Shown: positions 34,641-45,149 of the stretch, piece after piece | How the letters are laid out: the number at the start of each line of letters is the position of its first letter | How positions within the stretch are numbered: position 1 is the stretch's first letter | Position numbers and translations under genes: made by a program | Notes under the pieces: generated by a model | Database searches by the model: none | Seen by the model: the letters and a program-made list of their open reading frames with translations, nothing else | Told to the model about the DNA's origin: nothing | NCBI GenBank assembly: GCA_900618795.1 | Contig: UYJD01000002.1 | Span: forward strand, 2,363,077 to 2,427,076 | DNA from: Cyanodermella asteris | Lineage: Eukaryota; Ascomycota; Lecanoromycetes; Ostropales; Stictidaceae | Direction: 5' to 3' | Length of the DNA: 64,000 bases

Positions 34641-37600
34641 TTATGCTCCTCTGACTTTCCGGTAGCTCGGCGGCCGGATCGTTCTCGCCGCAATCTTGCT
34701 AACATACACCGGCACGATACTAATTCCCACAATCGCTGCGACCCTCCACGCCCAGCCCCAACTCCACACATAGCTGAGATCGTAAAACTCGCCCAGGAAC
34801 GGCACGCTCGCCGCGTACAGCGCCGCCGTCAAAATGAGCGTCGCAGCCATAATCCAATGCCAACTCGTAATCGAGACGGCCACCATCAGCAGCTCATTCA
34901 GAATCAAGCTCGTATAACTCACAGCCAACATACGCGGATTGGGCTGCGGCCGCATGACGCCGCCACCGATGTCGACCTTGTTGCTCACTTTCTGGACGAG
35001 CATCTGAGACAGGAGCTGGATGATCAAGCCCTGGTAGACGGTGACGAGGAACCAGACTGCCGCGGTACGATAGTTCAGCGCCTGCTTGCCTGCGGTGATG
35101 AGCTCTTTGTAGAGCTCTGGGTATAGTTTCGCAAGCCGCTCGTCGACGTCCGTGTCCAGGACAAAACTGAAGACGGGCCACTGCGTGTAGGCTGTCGCAT
35201 ACGCGATCAGGAGCCAATTCGTCGCCAGACCTTGCGAGGTAAAGGGACCGGCGAACAGGCTGTACGCGAGCTGAGCAATGGCCAGCAACAGACCACGGTG
35301 CATGACGAATTGGGCAAGCTTGGCGGAGCGCTTGTAGCTGTTGCGGCCGTGCCAGACGAGCAGCTTCGAGAGGTGCTGGAACTGCGTTATGGAGAAGTCG
35401 GCTGCGAGGGACGCTTGGCGACCTTCTTTGCCGACGATGCCGACGCCGACGTCGGCGGCTTGGATCATTGAGACGTCGTTGCCGCCATCGCCGATGCAGG
35501 CGACGCGTTTGCCGGTGAATTCGCGGATGAGAAACGCAATGTCGGCCTTCTGGGTGGGGCTGCAGCGACAGGCTATGACGGCGGGGAGGCGGACGGCGAG
35601 TGTGATGAATGCGCTGCGGTGCGAGGTGAGGAAGTAGGATAAGGAGTCGCCGTCGATGAGGAGAGCAGTCGTTGCTGGGGAGGTGGACAGAAGGGCCAGC
35701 GCGTCGGTTGCTGCGGTTGGTGATGCTCGAGCGGCTTTCGCTAGGTTGGTCACGGTCTGGATGGTTTGAGTTCTGGAGACCAGCTTGGATGAAATGGCGA
35801 CGCAACGAGCCGTCTCAACCTTGTCTCCGGTCAACATCCAGATTTTTATGCCTGCATTGCGGAGCAACTCCAGAGATGACTTGACGTTCGTCTGCAACTT
35901 GTCCTCGACACCAGTCACACCAAGGAGTTCCAGATTATGTTCCAAATGCTGCTTGACAGCCATGGCCAGATTCGCATCGCGATTCTGAAGAGAAGTCGAC
36001 GCAGCCTTGTAGGCGCTGGCAAAGTCCGCGTATTGTTCTTGAGACAGCTTGCGTCTACCGACGACTAAAGTTCTGAGACCTTCACGAGCCATATTCGCGG
36101 TCTCTTCATCCAGCCAGTCGTTAGCCGCCACAATATTAGTCATGACAGCGTCGGCACCCTTTTGATAGAACCATATCTCGCCATCCTGAACCTGGCTGGG
36201 GTTCTCAAGGCTGCTCTCTTGGTATTGAAGTATGATCCCCATTCGCTTGCTTTCCGATGTGAAAGGGAACATTTCCAGTATCTTCACCCGAACCACAATC
36301 TTGCCTGTGTCAACGGACTCAAGCGCTATACTATGCCTGTCGCGCTGGAATAGACGGAGCCCAATACTCTCGGTCCACTGCACTATTGCAATCTCATCGG
36401 GAGATGATGCTTGATAACCAATGAATGTTTCACCATTTATTTCTTCGGTTGTCGGCGTGACATTGTGGCATAGCGCCAGGGTTAGAACGACATCTCTGAC
36501 TCTTCCACCAATTTCTCGCTTGGTTCTCGCAGCGTTTGACGCTGTGGACTGAAGAAGGGTCGTGGGCGTGGCAAGGTTGCCGGCCGGCACGTTTGCAAAG
36601 CCCTGCCTGACATATGAAGCGACTTCTTCCATGGCATCGTTCGCATACGATACTGTTCCAATATGGATTTTGCGCATGTCCATTTCGTTCTGGGTTAACG
36701 TTCCAGTCTTGTCGCTAAGCAGATACTCAATCCGGCCCAAGTCTTCTGGTATCGTACTTGTGCGAACCACGGCCCCGGGCATCTCTTTGTCCTTGTTGAT
36801 GAAGTGCGCGTATACGGTTTTGCCAAGATCCAAGTTGACACGCAACGAGATTGGGATCATGACAGAAAAGAGGATGACGAATCGGAAGAAGGAAATGTAC
36901 CACGGGTTCTCGGGGCCATTTTTGCTGAGATATTGCAGTCCTGTCATGACGGCAGAGAGTGTCATGGTGAGGATGCATAATATCTTGGTCATGTTGTTGA
37001 TCTCGAACTCCAGCTTTCCGACCTTGCTGCGGGGTGATGATGTTGACAACGCTTGTCGCGTCTGGGCTCCAGTATATACCACAGCCGCGAGAACGGTGAC
37101 GTTCGATGCCAGCACTGTGTTCGCCCAGGCTGTATTGTCGATGCTCAGAGATGTGAACATGCTCTGCTCATTGACATTGTCGCCGTCTTCAGACTGATCG
37201 TACAGCACACGTGCTCCTCCTGGCTGCAATTCAAGTCTGCCGAGAAACTCGTTGACTTGTTTCGATGGCTTCGCTGCTGTGATCGTGATACGTTTGAAAT
37301 CGACCGTATCGAGATCTTGCGTCAAGGGCGATGCTATTCGCAATTTCCAGTCTGTCTCACCGTCTAACTGGTCCGTCCTGATAAATGCTTCTCCATTCCC
37401 TTCTTTCTCACCCTCCCCGCTGTCCGCAGTCTCTGTGACTGTGCTCTTCAAGATGATCACGTCTGCAGGCACCCGCTGATTCTTTCCTAGTTTGAGTACA
37501 TCGCCGACCTTGATGTCTCGGGCTCTTACCGGAATCTCCTCAGCCTGCCTACCATTGCCGCCAAGATCGACCTCCTCTTCATCAAGTTCCTCCAAACGAG

Positions 37601-38390
37601 GCTGTCCCTCAGATCTCCTTTTCGCTCTTCTGCTGCGCGAACTCTGCGATGCACCAAACCTGGTTCCCCGCAGTGCTAGCATTGTATATACTTCGTTATT
37701 GGCCTCCGTATCTCGTTTCCGCCGTGTGATGTCATCGAATGCCTCCTTTCCCAGTGATACGCATAGGACAAATCCGATGGGCGCAAAGTACGTCCAAAGT
37801 CTTCCGATCTGTAAAGCAGGGATCAATTGCGATAGTGCGATCAATAAAAAGTACATGTTGATAAAGAACTTGAATTCCTGCCACAGAGTGAGCGGAAGGA
37901 AACTCCAGGCCGAGTATTTCGCATTAGAGATCGCATTCTGAGGGTATCGTGTGGGTGGACTACCTCCGATTTCAACTTCTCTCTGACCAGACTCATCATC
38001 TTCGCTCGCATCCTGGGTAGGACCAGCGGCTTGCGCGACGCCTTTTTGAGCAGAGAAACTAGGCATCCGGAGCTTGCTGACCAAACTGCTGGAGCTTGTC
38101 TCACGTCTCCCAGACTGATCGCCTTGCTCGGGCCGAAGGAGAGGAACGCCATCTCCAAAAGCTGCACCTTCGACCGATTCTCCCCCTAGACTGTCCGCTG
38201 GGAAATGACTCCTGCCCCTGACCGAGCGACCAAGGGAATGTAGAGGTATTTCATCTTCATCAGGTGTCTCCTGTCCGTAAGCTCCACCAAAGCCCCCTCC
38301 AATGCCGGGTCCCAGCTCTTGCAAGTCGAAATCAAGATCCTCGTCCTCATCATCGTCCCCAGCAGCGTGATAGCCGTATCCGCGGTTCAT
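34641..38390 (-). CDS. neo1: P4-type ATPase, probable phospholipid flippase Neo1
   Basis: A single exon of 1249 residues with the ATG at 38390. Landmarks in order: an acidic N-terminal tail; membrane segments near 170-225; the actuator motif QLDGETDWKLR (about 340); the phosphorylation loop DKTGTLTQNEM (catalytic Asp at about 558); MLTGDKVETA; the hinge GDGGNDVSMIQAADVGVG (about 962); and six further hydrophobic segments to the C-terminus. The DGET motif marks the lipid-flipping P4 class, and the DGETDWK form points to the Neo1/ATP9 branch, which works without a Cdc50-type subunit. Neo1 acts in Golgi and endosome membranes on aminophospholipids. It is longer than yeast Neo1 (1151), mainly by its acidic N-terminal arm and a charged insert before the actuator domain. 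Divergent from SEC16. Confidence 0.93.
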   Translation of the reverse strand: MNRGYGYHAAGDDDEDEDLDFDLQELGPGIGGGFGGAYGQETPDEDEIPLHSLGRSVRGRSHFPADSLGGESVEGAAFGDGVPLLRPEQGDQSGRRETSSSSLVSKLRMPSFSAQKGVAQAAGPTQDASEDDESGQREVEIGGSPPTRYPQNAISNAKYSAWSFLPLTLWQEFKFFINMYFLLIALSQLIPALQIGRLWTYFAPIGFVLCVSLGKEAFDDITRRKRDTEANNEVYTMLALRGTRFGASQSSRSRRAKRRSEGQPRLEELDEEEVDLGGNGRQAEEIPVRARDIKVGDVLKLGKNQRVPADVIILKSTVTETADSGEGEKEGNGEAFIRTDQLDGETDWKLRIASPLTQDLDTVDFKRITITAAKPSKQVNEFLGRLELQPGGARVLYDQSEDGDNVNEQSMFTSLSIDNTAWANTVLASNVTVLAAVVYTGAQTRQALSTSSPRSKVGKLEFEINNMTKILCILTMTLSAVMTGLQYLSKNGPENPWYISFFRFVILFSVMIPISLRVNLDLGKTVYAHFINKDKEMPGAVVRTSTIPEDLGRIEYLLSDKTGTLTQNEMDMRKIHIGTVSYANDAMEEVASYVRQGFANVPAGNLATPTTLLQSTASNAARTKREIGGRVRDVVLTLALCHNVTPTTEEINGETFIGYQASSPDEIAIVQWTESIGLRLFQRDRHSIALESVDTGKIVVRVKILEMFPFTSESKRMGIILQYQESSLENPSQVQDGEIWFYQKGADAVMTNIVAANDWLDEETANMAREGLRTLVVGRRKLSQEQYADFASAYKAASTSLQNRDANLAMAVKQHLEHNLELLGVTGVEDKLQTNVKSSLELLRNAGIKIWMLTGDKVETARCVAISSKLVSRTQTIQTVTNLAKAARASPTAATDALALLSTSPATTALLIDGDSLSYFLTSHRSAFITLAVRLPAVIACRCSPTQKADIAFLIREFTGKRVACIGDGGNDVSMIQAADVGVGIVGKEGRQASLAADFSITQFQHLSKLLVWHGRNSYKRSAKLAQFVMHRGLLLAIAQLAYSLFAGPFTSQGLATNWLLIAYATAYTQWPVFSFVLDTDVDERLAKLYPELYKELITAGKQALNYRTAAVWFLVTVYQGLIIQLLSQMLVQKVSNKVDIGGGVMRPQPNPRMLAVSYTSLILNELLMVAVSITSWHWIMAATLILTAALYAASVPFLGEFYDLSYVWSWGWAWRVAAIVGISIVPVYVSKIAARTIRPPSYRKVRGA

Positions 38391-38987
38391 TTTCCATGGA
38401 GGCAGTTCTCGCCGTCACTTACAGCGAGCTGGGACGATACAGGTGATATATGAAAGGTCCACGACACTCGGGCCAGATAAAGGATCAGCCCAGGCAGTAG
38501 GCCGCGTACTATGCGGCGTCGAGTCGATCCGCAGCAACCACTAGGCGAACATTCTGGTGGTCAGGGGGGCGGTATGTCGGGAATTTCTTCTTTAGTTCGA
38601 AAGCTCGAGAGACGGTCCTGCTGAAGTTTTCGAAGATTAATGGTGAATGCGCGGTCAAACTGTAGATGTCTGGTGTAACACGAAGCTCGCGGCGGTGCCA
38701 AGAACGCAACTCCGAATCGTAATGACACGGATCTCGTTTCTTGCCGACCATTCCGAGGCCACTTCCGCATCTCATCATCCCATTCATCTGCTCCACCACC
38801 GCCATGCACACTGTACAGTAATTCCGCTTTGCTTCTTTCTGTCCTTTGATATACGCGGTGAGTATCACCATCAATTAGGATTCGAAGCGCTCCTCCTCGG
38901 GTCTATCCCGCCGCGCCTGGCCGCTTCGAGGTTCCCCTATCGAGGCATGGCACTGACATCGCACAGTTTCTCCTTAACTAATTCACC
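38391..38987. promoter_or_regulatory. Divergent promoter region between NEO1 and SEC16
   Basis: 597 bp separate the start codons of NEO1 (minus) and SEC16 (plus), so both promoters and leaders lie here. On the SEC16 side a GTGAGT (from 38858) and a CTGAC...CACAG ending at 38965 could bound a 108-nt 5'-UTR intron. Confidence 0.6.
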
Positions 38988-41900
38988 ATGTCGGATGGGG
39001 CGGAGCAGGCATCTTGGAATCCCGCTTTTCGCCCAAACAGTCATCAACCAGAGGAAGCAGAGCCAGCAGCCAAGTCGCAACCTCGACATTTTGCGCAAAG
39101 CGCCTCTATTCACCATGTGTCGGAGCCAGACGACAGCGAGTTTTCACCTGTGCAGGAGCGCGGGTCTTTTGAGGATCTACCAAAGCAGGGGATTGACTAC
39201 ACAAACAGCTTCCCCGTAGTTCCGGGGCAGTCGCATATACAGCATTCGGCTGATTTCGACGTTCCCGAGCCATTGCCTCGATCGCAAGCGGAAGACATTC
39301 TTGCGGAAGACCACACACCTGCCGAGGACCCAAAATCGCATGCGGAACATGATGTAGCGCCATCTGAAGATGCTGGCGCGTGGGGTGACGAGGGGGATGA
39401 CTTCTTTGGAACTGGTGGCCATGATCAGACAACGACCATCGATGAGGATTCGAGAATGGCGGAAGAGATGCCCCTAGTTGCGCACGATGAGATACCTGTG
39501 GCACCCGCGGGACCAGAGATCGGTTGGGGAGACGAGGACGAAGGCGATGATTTCTTCGGAAATGGCACCTCGGACGCCACAAACGGCGACTTGGCTGGCA
39601 GCAACATCGCTGCTTCAACGACGACTGTTGCCGAGGCTCTCGCTGGAGTAGAGATTGATGCGCAAGCAGGCGAACAACCGGGCGCAGACCTGTCTACAAT
39701 GTGGTCCGAGGCTCTCGGGGATGATGATCTATTGGACGAAGACGACAACACCGTGGACCCGAGCGCTTTCTTCGGAGACGATGATGAAGGCTTCTTGGAT
39801 GATGCAGCAGAGACTACAAACATGATTTCGCCACCGGTCCCACTTCCAGTCGTCGACCAAACCGGTCAAGTCCAAGGTTTCAGCGCCACTGCTGGGCCTT
39901 CGAGATATGCGCCCTCGCAGACAGCAACGCCATCCATTCCGAATGGGTATCAGACAGCCATCCCTCCAGCGTCCACACCAAATATGGCTTTCGGGACGCA
40001 GCCCAGACCAGATCCTTCGAAGGCTCAGAGCTTTGTGGACAAGTCAAAGGGTGGGTACCAGTCGCCCTATGATCTGCCGATGGACCTACGTCCGAAACGA
40101 CAGCCAGCGCCACGTCAAGCTTCTTCGCCCGCGATTCAAGGATCAGGGGTTCCTCCCAAATCTGGAGGGTTTGGTCCCCCATCTGCTCGACTACCACCCA
40201 CTACTCAGTCATTTCAAAGTCCGCCTGTCGGTGGACCGAGATCCGTCGGCCCTCCCTCACAGTCACCAAAGGTATCACCAAAGCCGTCCGGTTTCTTCGA
40301 GGAGCTCCCAATAGTCGCAAAGCCTGCTCGACCTTCGAGTACGGCAAGATTTAGCCCTGCACCGGCGCCCGTCATCCCACAAGGCCCCCCGAAGGCAGCT
40401 CAAATGCCGCCTCCGCGTCCTGATGCTCCTAGCAATCCTCCAACTCAGACCTCCGACTATGGACTTGTTATGCCTCAGAGGCAACTTTCGTTTGGACAGG
40501 AAGCACCCCTACCATCTCTTCCAGCCCAAGCCCCTCCGAAAGCAAACAATCGCTACTCACCTTCTCCGGCCTCACAAGCTAATCAGCCGAGTGTGCCCCC
40601 TGCACAGGGACGATATTCCAGTGCGCCAGCAGCCGCTCCGCCCGGGCCTGTTCAGCGAGCACCTTCGGTCGGATATGTGCCCCAATTTCAACCAAGAATA
40701 TCAAGTCCACTTGCGAGGAGCACGTCCATATCCGAAGACAGCGACATCCAGCGCAAAAGTGTATCAGGGCCTGCCAATGGACTGGGCTTGCAGCATGAAG
40801 TGGCTACCCCGGAGATGTCCCCGACATATCACGGAATGATGCAGTCCCCCGAAAAAACCCCATCTGACACAAGAGCAATTTTTGATACAGGCGCGCCGGC
40901 AGCTCCAATTTCACCCCTAGTGTCCACGAACCAAACCGGGACTGTGCGACGAAGGCGCGCTCCAACCGTCGTCAAGGAGTATGTTACTCCCGTGGGTGAG
41001 AAAGCTCAAGACCCTCTTGAGCGCTGGAAAGGCGGTCCGATCTTCAAGTTTGGCGCGGGCGGCCTCGTGACCAGCTTCCCAGCCGAAACTCCGAGATTTT
41101 CTGTCGGACAGTCACAGCCTCTTTATGTTGTGAATCCTGGCGAGGTCAAGACGAGAAGCGCAAAACAGATAAGTACACTTCAAGAGACAATTGCGAATTT
41201 CCCTGGTCCTCTCAAGGCCAAGGGCAAGAAAAAGGAATTGCTAGTCTGGCTGTCCAAGCATGTGGAATCGTTGAAGGATCGAGAGCTTTCTCTCACAGGC
41301 CGCAGCGATGCTGCTCTTGCTCAAAGCAGGCACGACGAGCGAATTCTACTGTTCCGCATTTTGATTGTGCTTGTCGAAAATGACGGCAACCTGGACGCGC
41401 TCCCTGTCGCAACAGCTATCAAAGACATCCTCGCACCGCCACCTCCAGAGCATGATCCACAGCTTGGCGGCGCTTATGGCTCTGAATTTGCGGCCGGCAT
41501 CACGAAATCTGCCAGCTTGCAGCCTAAGACTCACACCACTGCTGTCGAAGACGTTGAAGAGTTGCGAAAACTTCTTTTGAAGGGTGAGAGAGAGAAAGCT
41601 GCTTGGTTTGCGGTTGATAAGAACCTCTGGGGACACGCCATGTTGATATCATCCACAATTCAAGGGGAAACTTGGAAGCAAGTGGTCCACGAGTTCGTTC
41701 GCAACGAAGTCAAAGGATGTGGCAACAACACAGAAGCACTGTCTGCGCTTTACGACGTGTTCTCTGGGAATTGGGATGAGAGCGTGGATCAGCTTGTGTC
41801 CTCGTCGGCAAGGTCCGGATTCCAGATGATCAGCAAGACCGGCTCGACCTCAAATCAGAACGCGCTTGCTGGTCTTGACCGATGGCAGGAGACATTGGCT

Positions 41901-44222
41901 CTGATCATCAGCAATCGTACTGGCGGGGATTCGAAGGCTTTGGTGTCTCTTGGTGAGCTCCTGGCTACCTACGGCCGAGCCGAAGCATCGCATATTTGCT
42001 ATATCATCGCGAGGGTGCCTGGATTGTTCTCTGGAGCAGACGACCCGCAAGCCCATGCGGTCCTGCTTGGTGCCAATCATCGCCAGCCATCTTTCAACTT
42101 CCACAAAGACATCGAAGCAGTCCTAGCTACTGAAGTGTACGAGTTTGCTGTCAATGTTCTTGCTGGAGGCAGCTTGGCAATTCCAATGGTTCACCTCGCA
42201 CCATACAAGCTTCAACATGCCTATATACTTGCAGAAGGTGGTTACAGAGATGAGGCTCAGCGTTATTGCGAAGCCATCACTAGCTCTCTCAAGACGAACA
42301 AAATGGCACCGTACCAGCACGCTCAACTCACTTCCAGTCTAGATGATCTCTTCAACAGGCTCAGCCAAACTCCTCGAGAGTCATCAAAGTCTTGGTTGGC
42401 CAATCCCAAGATGACCAACGTGTCGAGTAGCTTGCTCAGCTCGTTCAACAAATTTGTGTCCGGTGATGATAGTGACAACGCCTCGACCGCATCTGGCCCA
42501 ACAGCCGAACCAGGACCGTTCGGCGGGCTCTCCGGAGAGCCGATCGCTCTCAGCCGTTCCGCTTCTCCGGCCGTCGTTGGTGGAGGCTACAGTGGCCAGG
42601 CTGGATATAACTCTGGCATGCCTGCCGCGGGCTCCGGCTCCCGATACGCCCCAAGCGGCCCATATTCGTCGTCTCCATCAGGATCCCATACTCCGGCTGC
42701 TCAACACCGCGATTCATCTGGGTCGTTGTCCCGCATGTCTCCGGACCATTTCCGCAAAACACCCAGTTCAAGCTACCAGCCTCAAGGTTCATACACACCT
42801 ACCAGCGGACTATCCCACGCACAGAGCTACAGTCAGGATTCTTCGAACCCAGCCCCGATCGCACCCGCTTTTCCGTCAATCTCAGACAATGAGACCGTGA
42901 ATTCTAGGCCAGGTACAAGCGACGGCCCAATGTCAACACCAACGCAGCGGCGGACCTCATACGAGCCATTGTCTGTACCCAAGCAGCTTCGTGATAGAAA
43001 CTCCAATGCATATCAGCCACGTTCGACCGGCTCCGATTCGAGGGGTTCATCCTCGTATGCACCTCGATCAGGTTCTTACGCTCCTCGTTCGTACGCACCT
43101 TCGCCCACAGCGTCAGAACGCTTGCAGCCTCAAGCCTCTCCAGAGACAAGCTCAAGTTACACCCCGCAAGCACCGTTGCCTGAAGAACCTGCCGCGGAAG
43201 GACAGCAAGCCCCTTCGGCCGTTGTTGACGAGCCCAAACCTGAACCTGAGGCACCTATCAGCTTCGGAGGGTACGATCCATCTCCATCATATGGCTACCA
43301 GCCCTCGGAGCCGACTCCCGCAGAAGAACCACCAGCTGTCGAGTCGCAGCCAAGCTATGGCTATCAGCCAACAGATTCTTTTACGCCCACGACCTTTGGC
43401 CAATCAAATGTGGATAACACAAATGCCTACGAGCCTCCAGTCTCTTCTTATGAACCATCCTCCTTCCAGCCCTACCAACCTGACGAGCCAGAGTCTCCTG
43501 TACAGCCCCGCAAGAAAGGTATCATGGATCTCGACGACGATGATGACTTTGGGGGCAGGGCTGAGCAGCTCAAGAAGGAAGAGAAGGCCCGAAAGGATCG
43601 TGAAGCCGAAGATGCTTTCAGACGCGCTGCAGAAGCAGATGCCGCACGCGACAACAAATCAGCTGCCGCTCAGAAGAAGGGCTGGTTCGGCGGATGGCTC
43701 GGCGGAAAGAAGGAGCAAGACAAAGGTCTCGATCAGCCGACGGTCCACAAGGCCAAGCTTGGAGAAGAGAGCAGCTTTGTATTTGATCCAGAGCTGAAGA
43801 AGTGGGTGAATAAGAAGGGAGGCGCCGAAAATGCAACCGCAAAGACTGCCACTCCTCCGCCACCAAGAGCCGGACCGCCGTCGAGAGCGGCCAGCGCTAT
43901 GGGTCCTCCTCGTGGCTCCATCCCGACGAGCCTTCCGGGAAGTAACTCTGTGCCTCCGAGCAGAAATGCTAGTCCACTCGTGAATATGAAGAATCCAGGT
44001 GATGCTGCGTCGGTCAGCGGAAGCGAGGTCGAAGCACCGACCGGTGCCGCACCGCCAATTGGCGGAGGGCTAGCGCCACCAAGCAGGCCTCCGACTGGGC
44101 TATCAAAACCCAGCAGCTCGGGCACAGGCGATGACCTACTTGCCAGTATGGGCCCTCGAAAGGGTGCAGCTGGCAAGAAGGGCAAGAAAGGTGGAAGATA
44201 TGTCGACGTGATGGCGAAATAG
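38988..44222 (+). CDS. sec16: COPII coat assembly scaffold Sec16
   Basis: A single exon of 1744 residues from a good-context ATG (caccATGtcg). The N-terminal 670 residues are acidic, then Pro/Ser/Gln-rich, with repeats of the type GWGDEDEGDDFFG. The central conserved region begins near 679 (RWKGGPIFKFGAGG), and the helical ACE1-type repeat region spans about 720-1130, including LRKLLLKGEREKAAWFAVDK and a GHAMLISS stretch. A Tyr/Pro/Ser-rich region leads to the conserved C-terminal segment KKGWFGGWLGGKK...FDPELKKWVNKKG (about 1565-1620) and a final GRYVDVMAK. Sec16 marks ER exit sites and binds Sec23, Sec24 and Sec13. The length fits fungal Sec16 (about 1800-2200), slightly short. The central and C-terminal motifs make the call secure. 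Confidence 0.93.
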   Translation: MSDGAEQASWNPAFRPNSHQPEEAEPAAKSQPRHFAQSASIHHVSEPDDSEFSPVQERGSFEDLPKQGIDYTNSFPVVPGQSHIQHSADFDVPEPLPRSQAEDILAEDHTPAEDPKSHAEHDVAPSEDAGAWGDEGDDFFGTGGHDQTTTIDEDSRMAEEMPLVAHDEIPVAPAGPEIGWGDEDEGDDFFGNGTSDATNGDLAGSNIAASTTTVAEALAGVEIDAQAGEQPGADLSTMWSEALGDDDLLDEDDNTVDPSAFFGDDDEGFLDDAAETTNMISPPVPLPVVDQTGQVQGFSATAGPSRYAPSQTATPSIPNGYQTAIPPASTPNMAFGTQPRPDPSKAQSFVDKSKGGYQSPYDLPMDLRPKRQPAPRQASSPAIQGSGVPPKSGGFGPPSARLPPTTQSFQSPPVGGPRSVGPPSQSPKVSPKPSGFFEELPIVAKPARPSSTARFSPAPAPVIPQGPPKAAQMPPPRPDAPSNPPTQTSDYGLVMPQRQLSFGQEAPLPSLPAQAPPKANNRYSPSPASQANQPSVPPAQGRYSSAPAAAPPGPVQRAPSVGYVPQFQPRISSPLARSTSISEDSDIQRKSVSGPANGLGLQHEVATPEMSPTYHGMMQSPEKTPSDTRAIFDTGAPAAPISPLVSTNQTGTVRRRRAPTVVKEYVTPVGEKAQDPLERWKGGPIFKFGAGGLVTSFPAETPRFSVGQSQPLYVVNPGEVKTRSAKQISTLQETIANFPGPLKAKGKKKELLVWLSKHVESLKDRELSLTGRSDAALAQSRHDERILLFRILIVLVENDGNLDALPVATAIKDILAPPPPEHDPQLGGAYGSEFAAGITKSASLQPKTHTTAVEDVEELRKLLLKGEREKAAWFAVDKNLWGHAMLISSTIQGETWKQVVHEFVRNEVKGCGNNTEALSALYDVFSGNWDESVDQLVSSSARSGFQMISKTGSTSNQNALAGLDRWQETLALIISNRTGGDSKALVSLGELLATYGRAEASHICYIIARVPGLFSGADDPQAHAVLLGANHRQPSFNFHKDIEAVLATEVYEFAVNVLAGGSLAIPMVHLAPYKLQHAYILAEGGYRDEAQRYCEAITSSLKTNKMAPYQHAQLTSSLDDLFNRLSQTPRESSKSWLANPKMTNVSSSLLSSFNKFVSGDDSDNASTASGPTAEPGPFGGLSGEPIALSRSASPAVVGGGYSGQAGYNSGMPAAGSGSRYAPSGPYSSSPSGSHTPAAQHRDSSGSLSRMSPDHFRKTPSSSYQPQGSYTPTSGLSHAQSYSQDSSNPAPIAPAFPSISDNETVNSRPGTSDGPMSTPTQRRTSYEPLSVPKQLRDRNSNAYQPRSTGSDSRGSSSYAPRSGSYAPRSYAPSPTASERLQPQASPETSSSYTPQAPLPEEPAAEGQQAPSAVVDEPKPEPEAPISFGGYDPSPSYGYQPSEPTPAEEPPAVESQPSYGYQPTDSFTPTTFGQSNVDNTNAYEPPVSSYEPSSFQPYQPDEPESPVQPRKKGIMDLDDDDDFGGRAEQLKKEEKARKDREAEDAFRRAAEADAARDNKSAAAQKKGWFGGWLGGKKEQDKGLDQPTVHKAKLGEESSFVFDPELKKWVNKKGGAENATAKTATPPPPRAGPPSRAASAMGPPRGSIPTSLPGSNSVPPSRNASPLVNMKNPGDAASVSGSEVEAPTGAAPPIGGGLAPPSRPPTGLSKPSSSGTGDDLLASMGPRKGAAGKKGKKGGRYVDVMAK

Positions 44223-45149
44223 GCTTGCGAGAACGTGCGTCACTATATGACTTGTGATGAGCTTTTCTGGCCATGCTGGAAAGTATTGTTTGCACGATGG
44301 CAAATGAAAATCGCCTTTCAAGCGTACAATCTATGTATTATATATCATGTTCAGGCCTGGCGCGGACTTTTCTCACATTTTGGAGCGAAACACGACAGGG
44401 TGCAAGGTCACTGGTGAAATACAAGCCTTCGTCTATGGTGAGGAAGGCAAGTTTGCGATGAATAGATAAATTTACTGTGGAAGTTTTGTCGCTTTCCAAA
44501 TTGATTTGTGGCGAAACAGACCTTATTGTCTGCGATAAAATTCTTCTACGTCCAAAATAACCGCGGAGCCGGCCTGCCGGAAGCCTCTCCATAGATCAAC
44601 GCTTATTAGCAGACACGAAAAACCTATATCGTGAACCAAAGATGCATACATTTTTCCATGGCTTGCCACGGATATTCGACGATCTACCGATCATGACGGC
44701 GGACCAGTATACGTTCTCTCTCCGTCTCGTATGCAATAATATTTGTAAGCTTATGAAATATTGTTCGTTCGAGCGCCCAAAGGCGCGTACTGAATTCATG
44801 ACCACTGTACAGAATATCGAGGATGTGCATGAGTTAAAAAACATGCGGCTCAACGGATCAACATTTCCCCGTCACAAGATCATCACCACCAAGCTCCAAG
44901 CTCCAACTCAACCAACCGAGATCACAAACACGATCCCACCCTTCCTCGCCCGTGCATCCCGCGACCCCGGAATCTCCTCGCCAAAGGATGTAGCACGTAT
45001 CTACCGGCCAACGCCTCGACCATCCCGACGCCAATAGTACTACAACCACAAACCGAGCATCCTCCCCAAATCTCTCACGCCAATTCCCGGGTCTCCAACG
45101 TTCAACGTCCAAACCTCCAACCTCAACCCCACAACCTCCCCCCGCCGAC
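44223..45149. other. Intergenic region between SEC16 and MIM1
   Basis: 927 bp holding the SEC16 3' UTR on the left and the MIM1 promoter and leader on the right. The 120 bases before the MIM1 ATG are very C-rich with CAAC/CTCC runs, typical of a fungal leader. No further gene is seen. Confidence 0.55.

Noticed and set aside
34894-35805. 303-codon minus-strand frame rich in Arg, His and Pro
   Set aside because: It overlaps NEO1 on the same strand in another frame; the composition is that of a shifted frame of a GC-rich gene.
42991-43797. 268-codon plus-strand frame within SEC16
   Set aside because: Shadow frame of the Pro/Ser-rich SEC16 tail; no motif.
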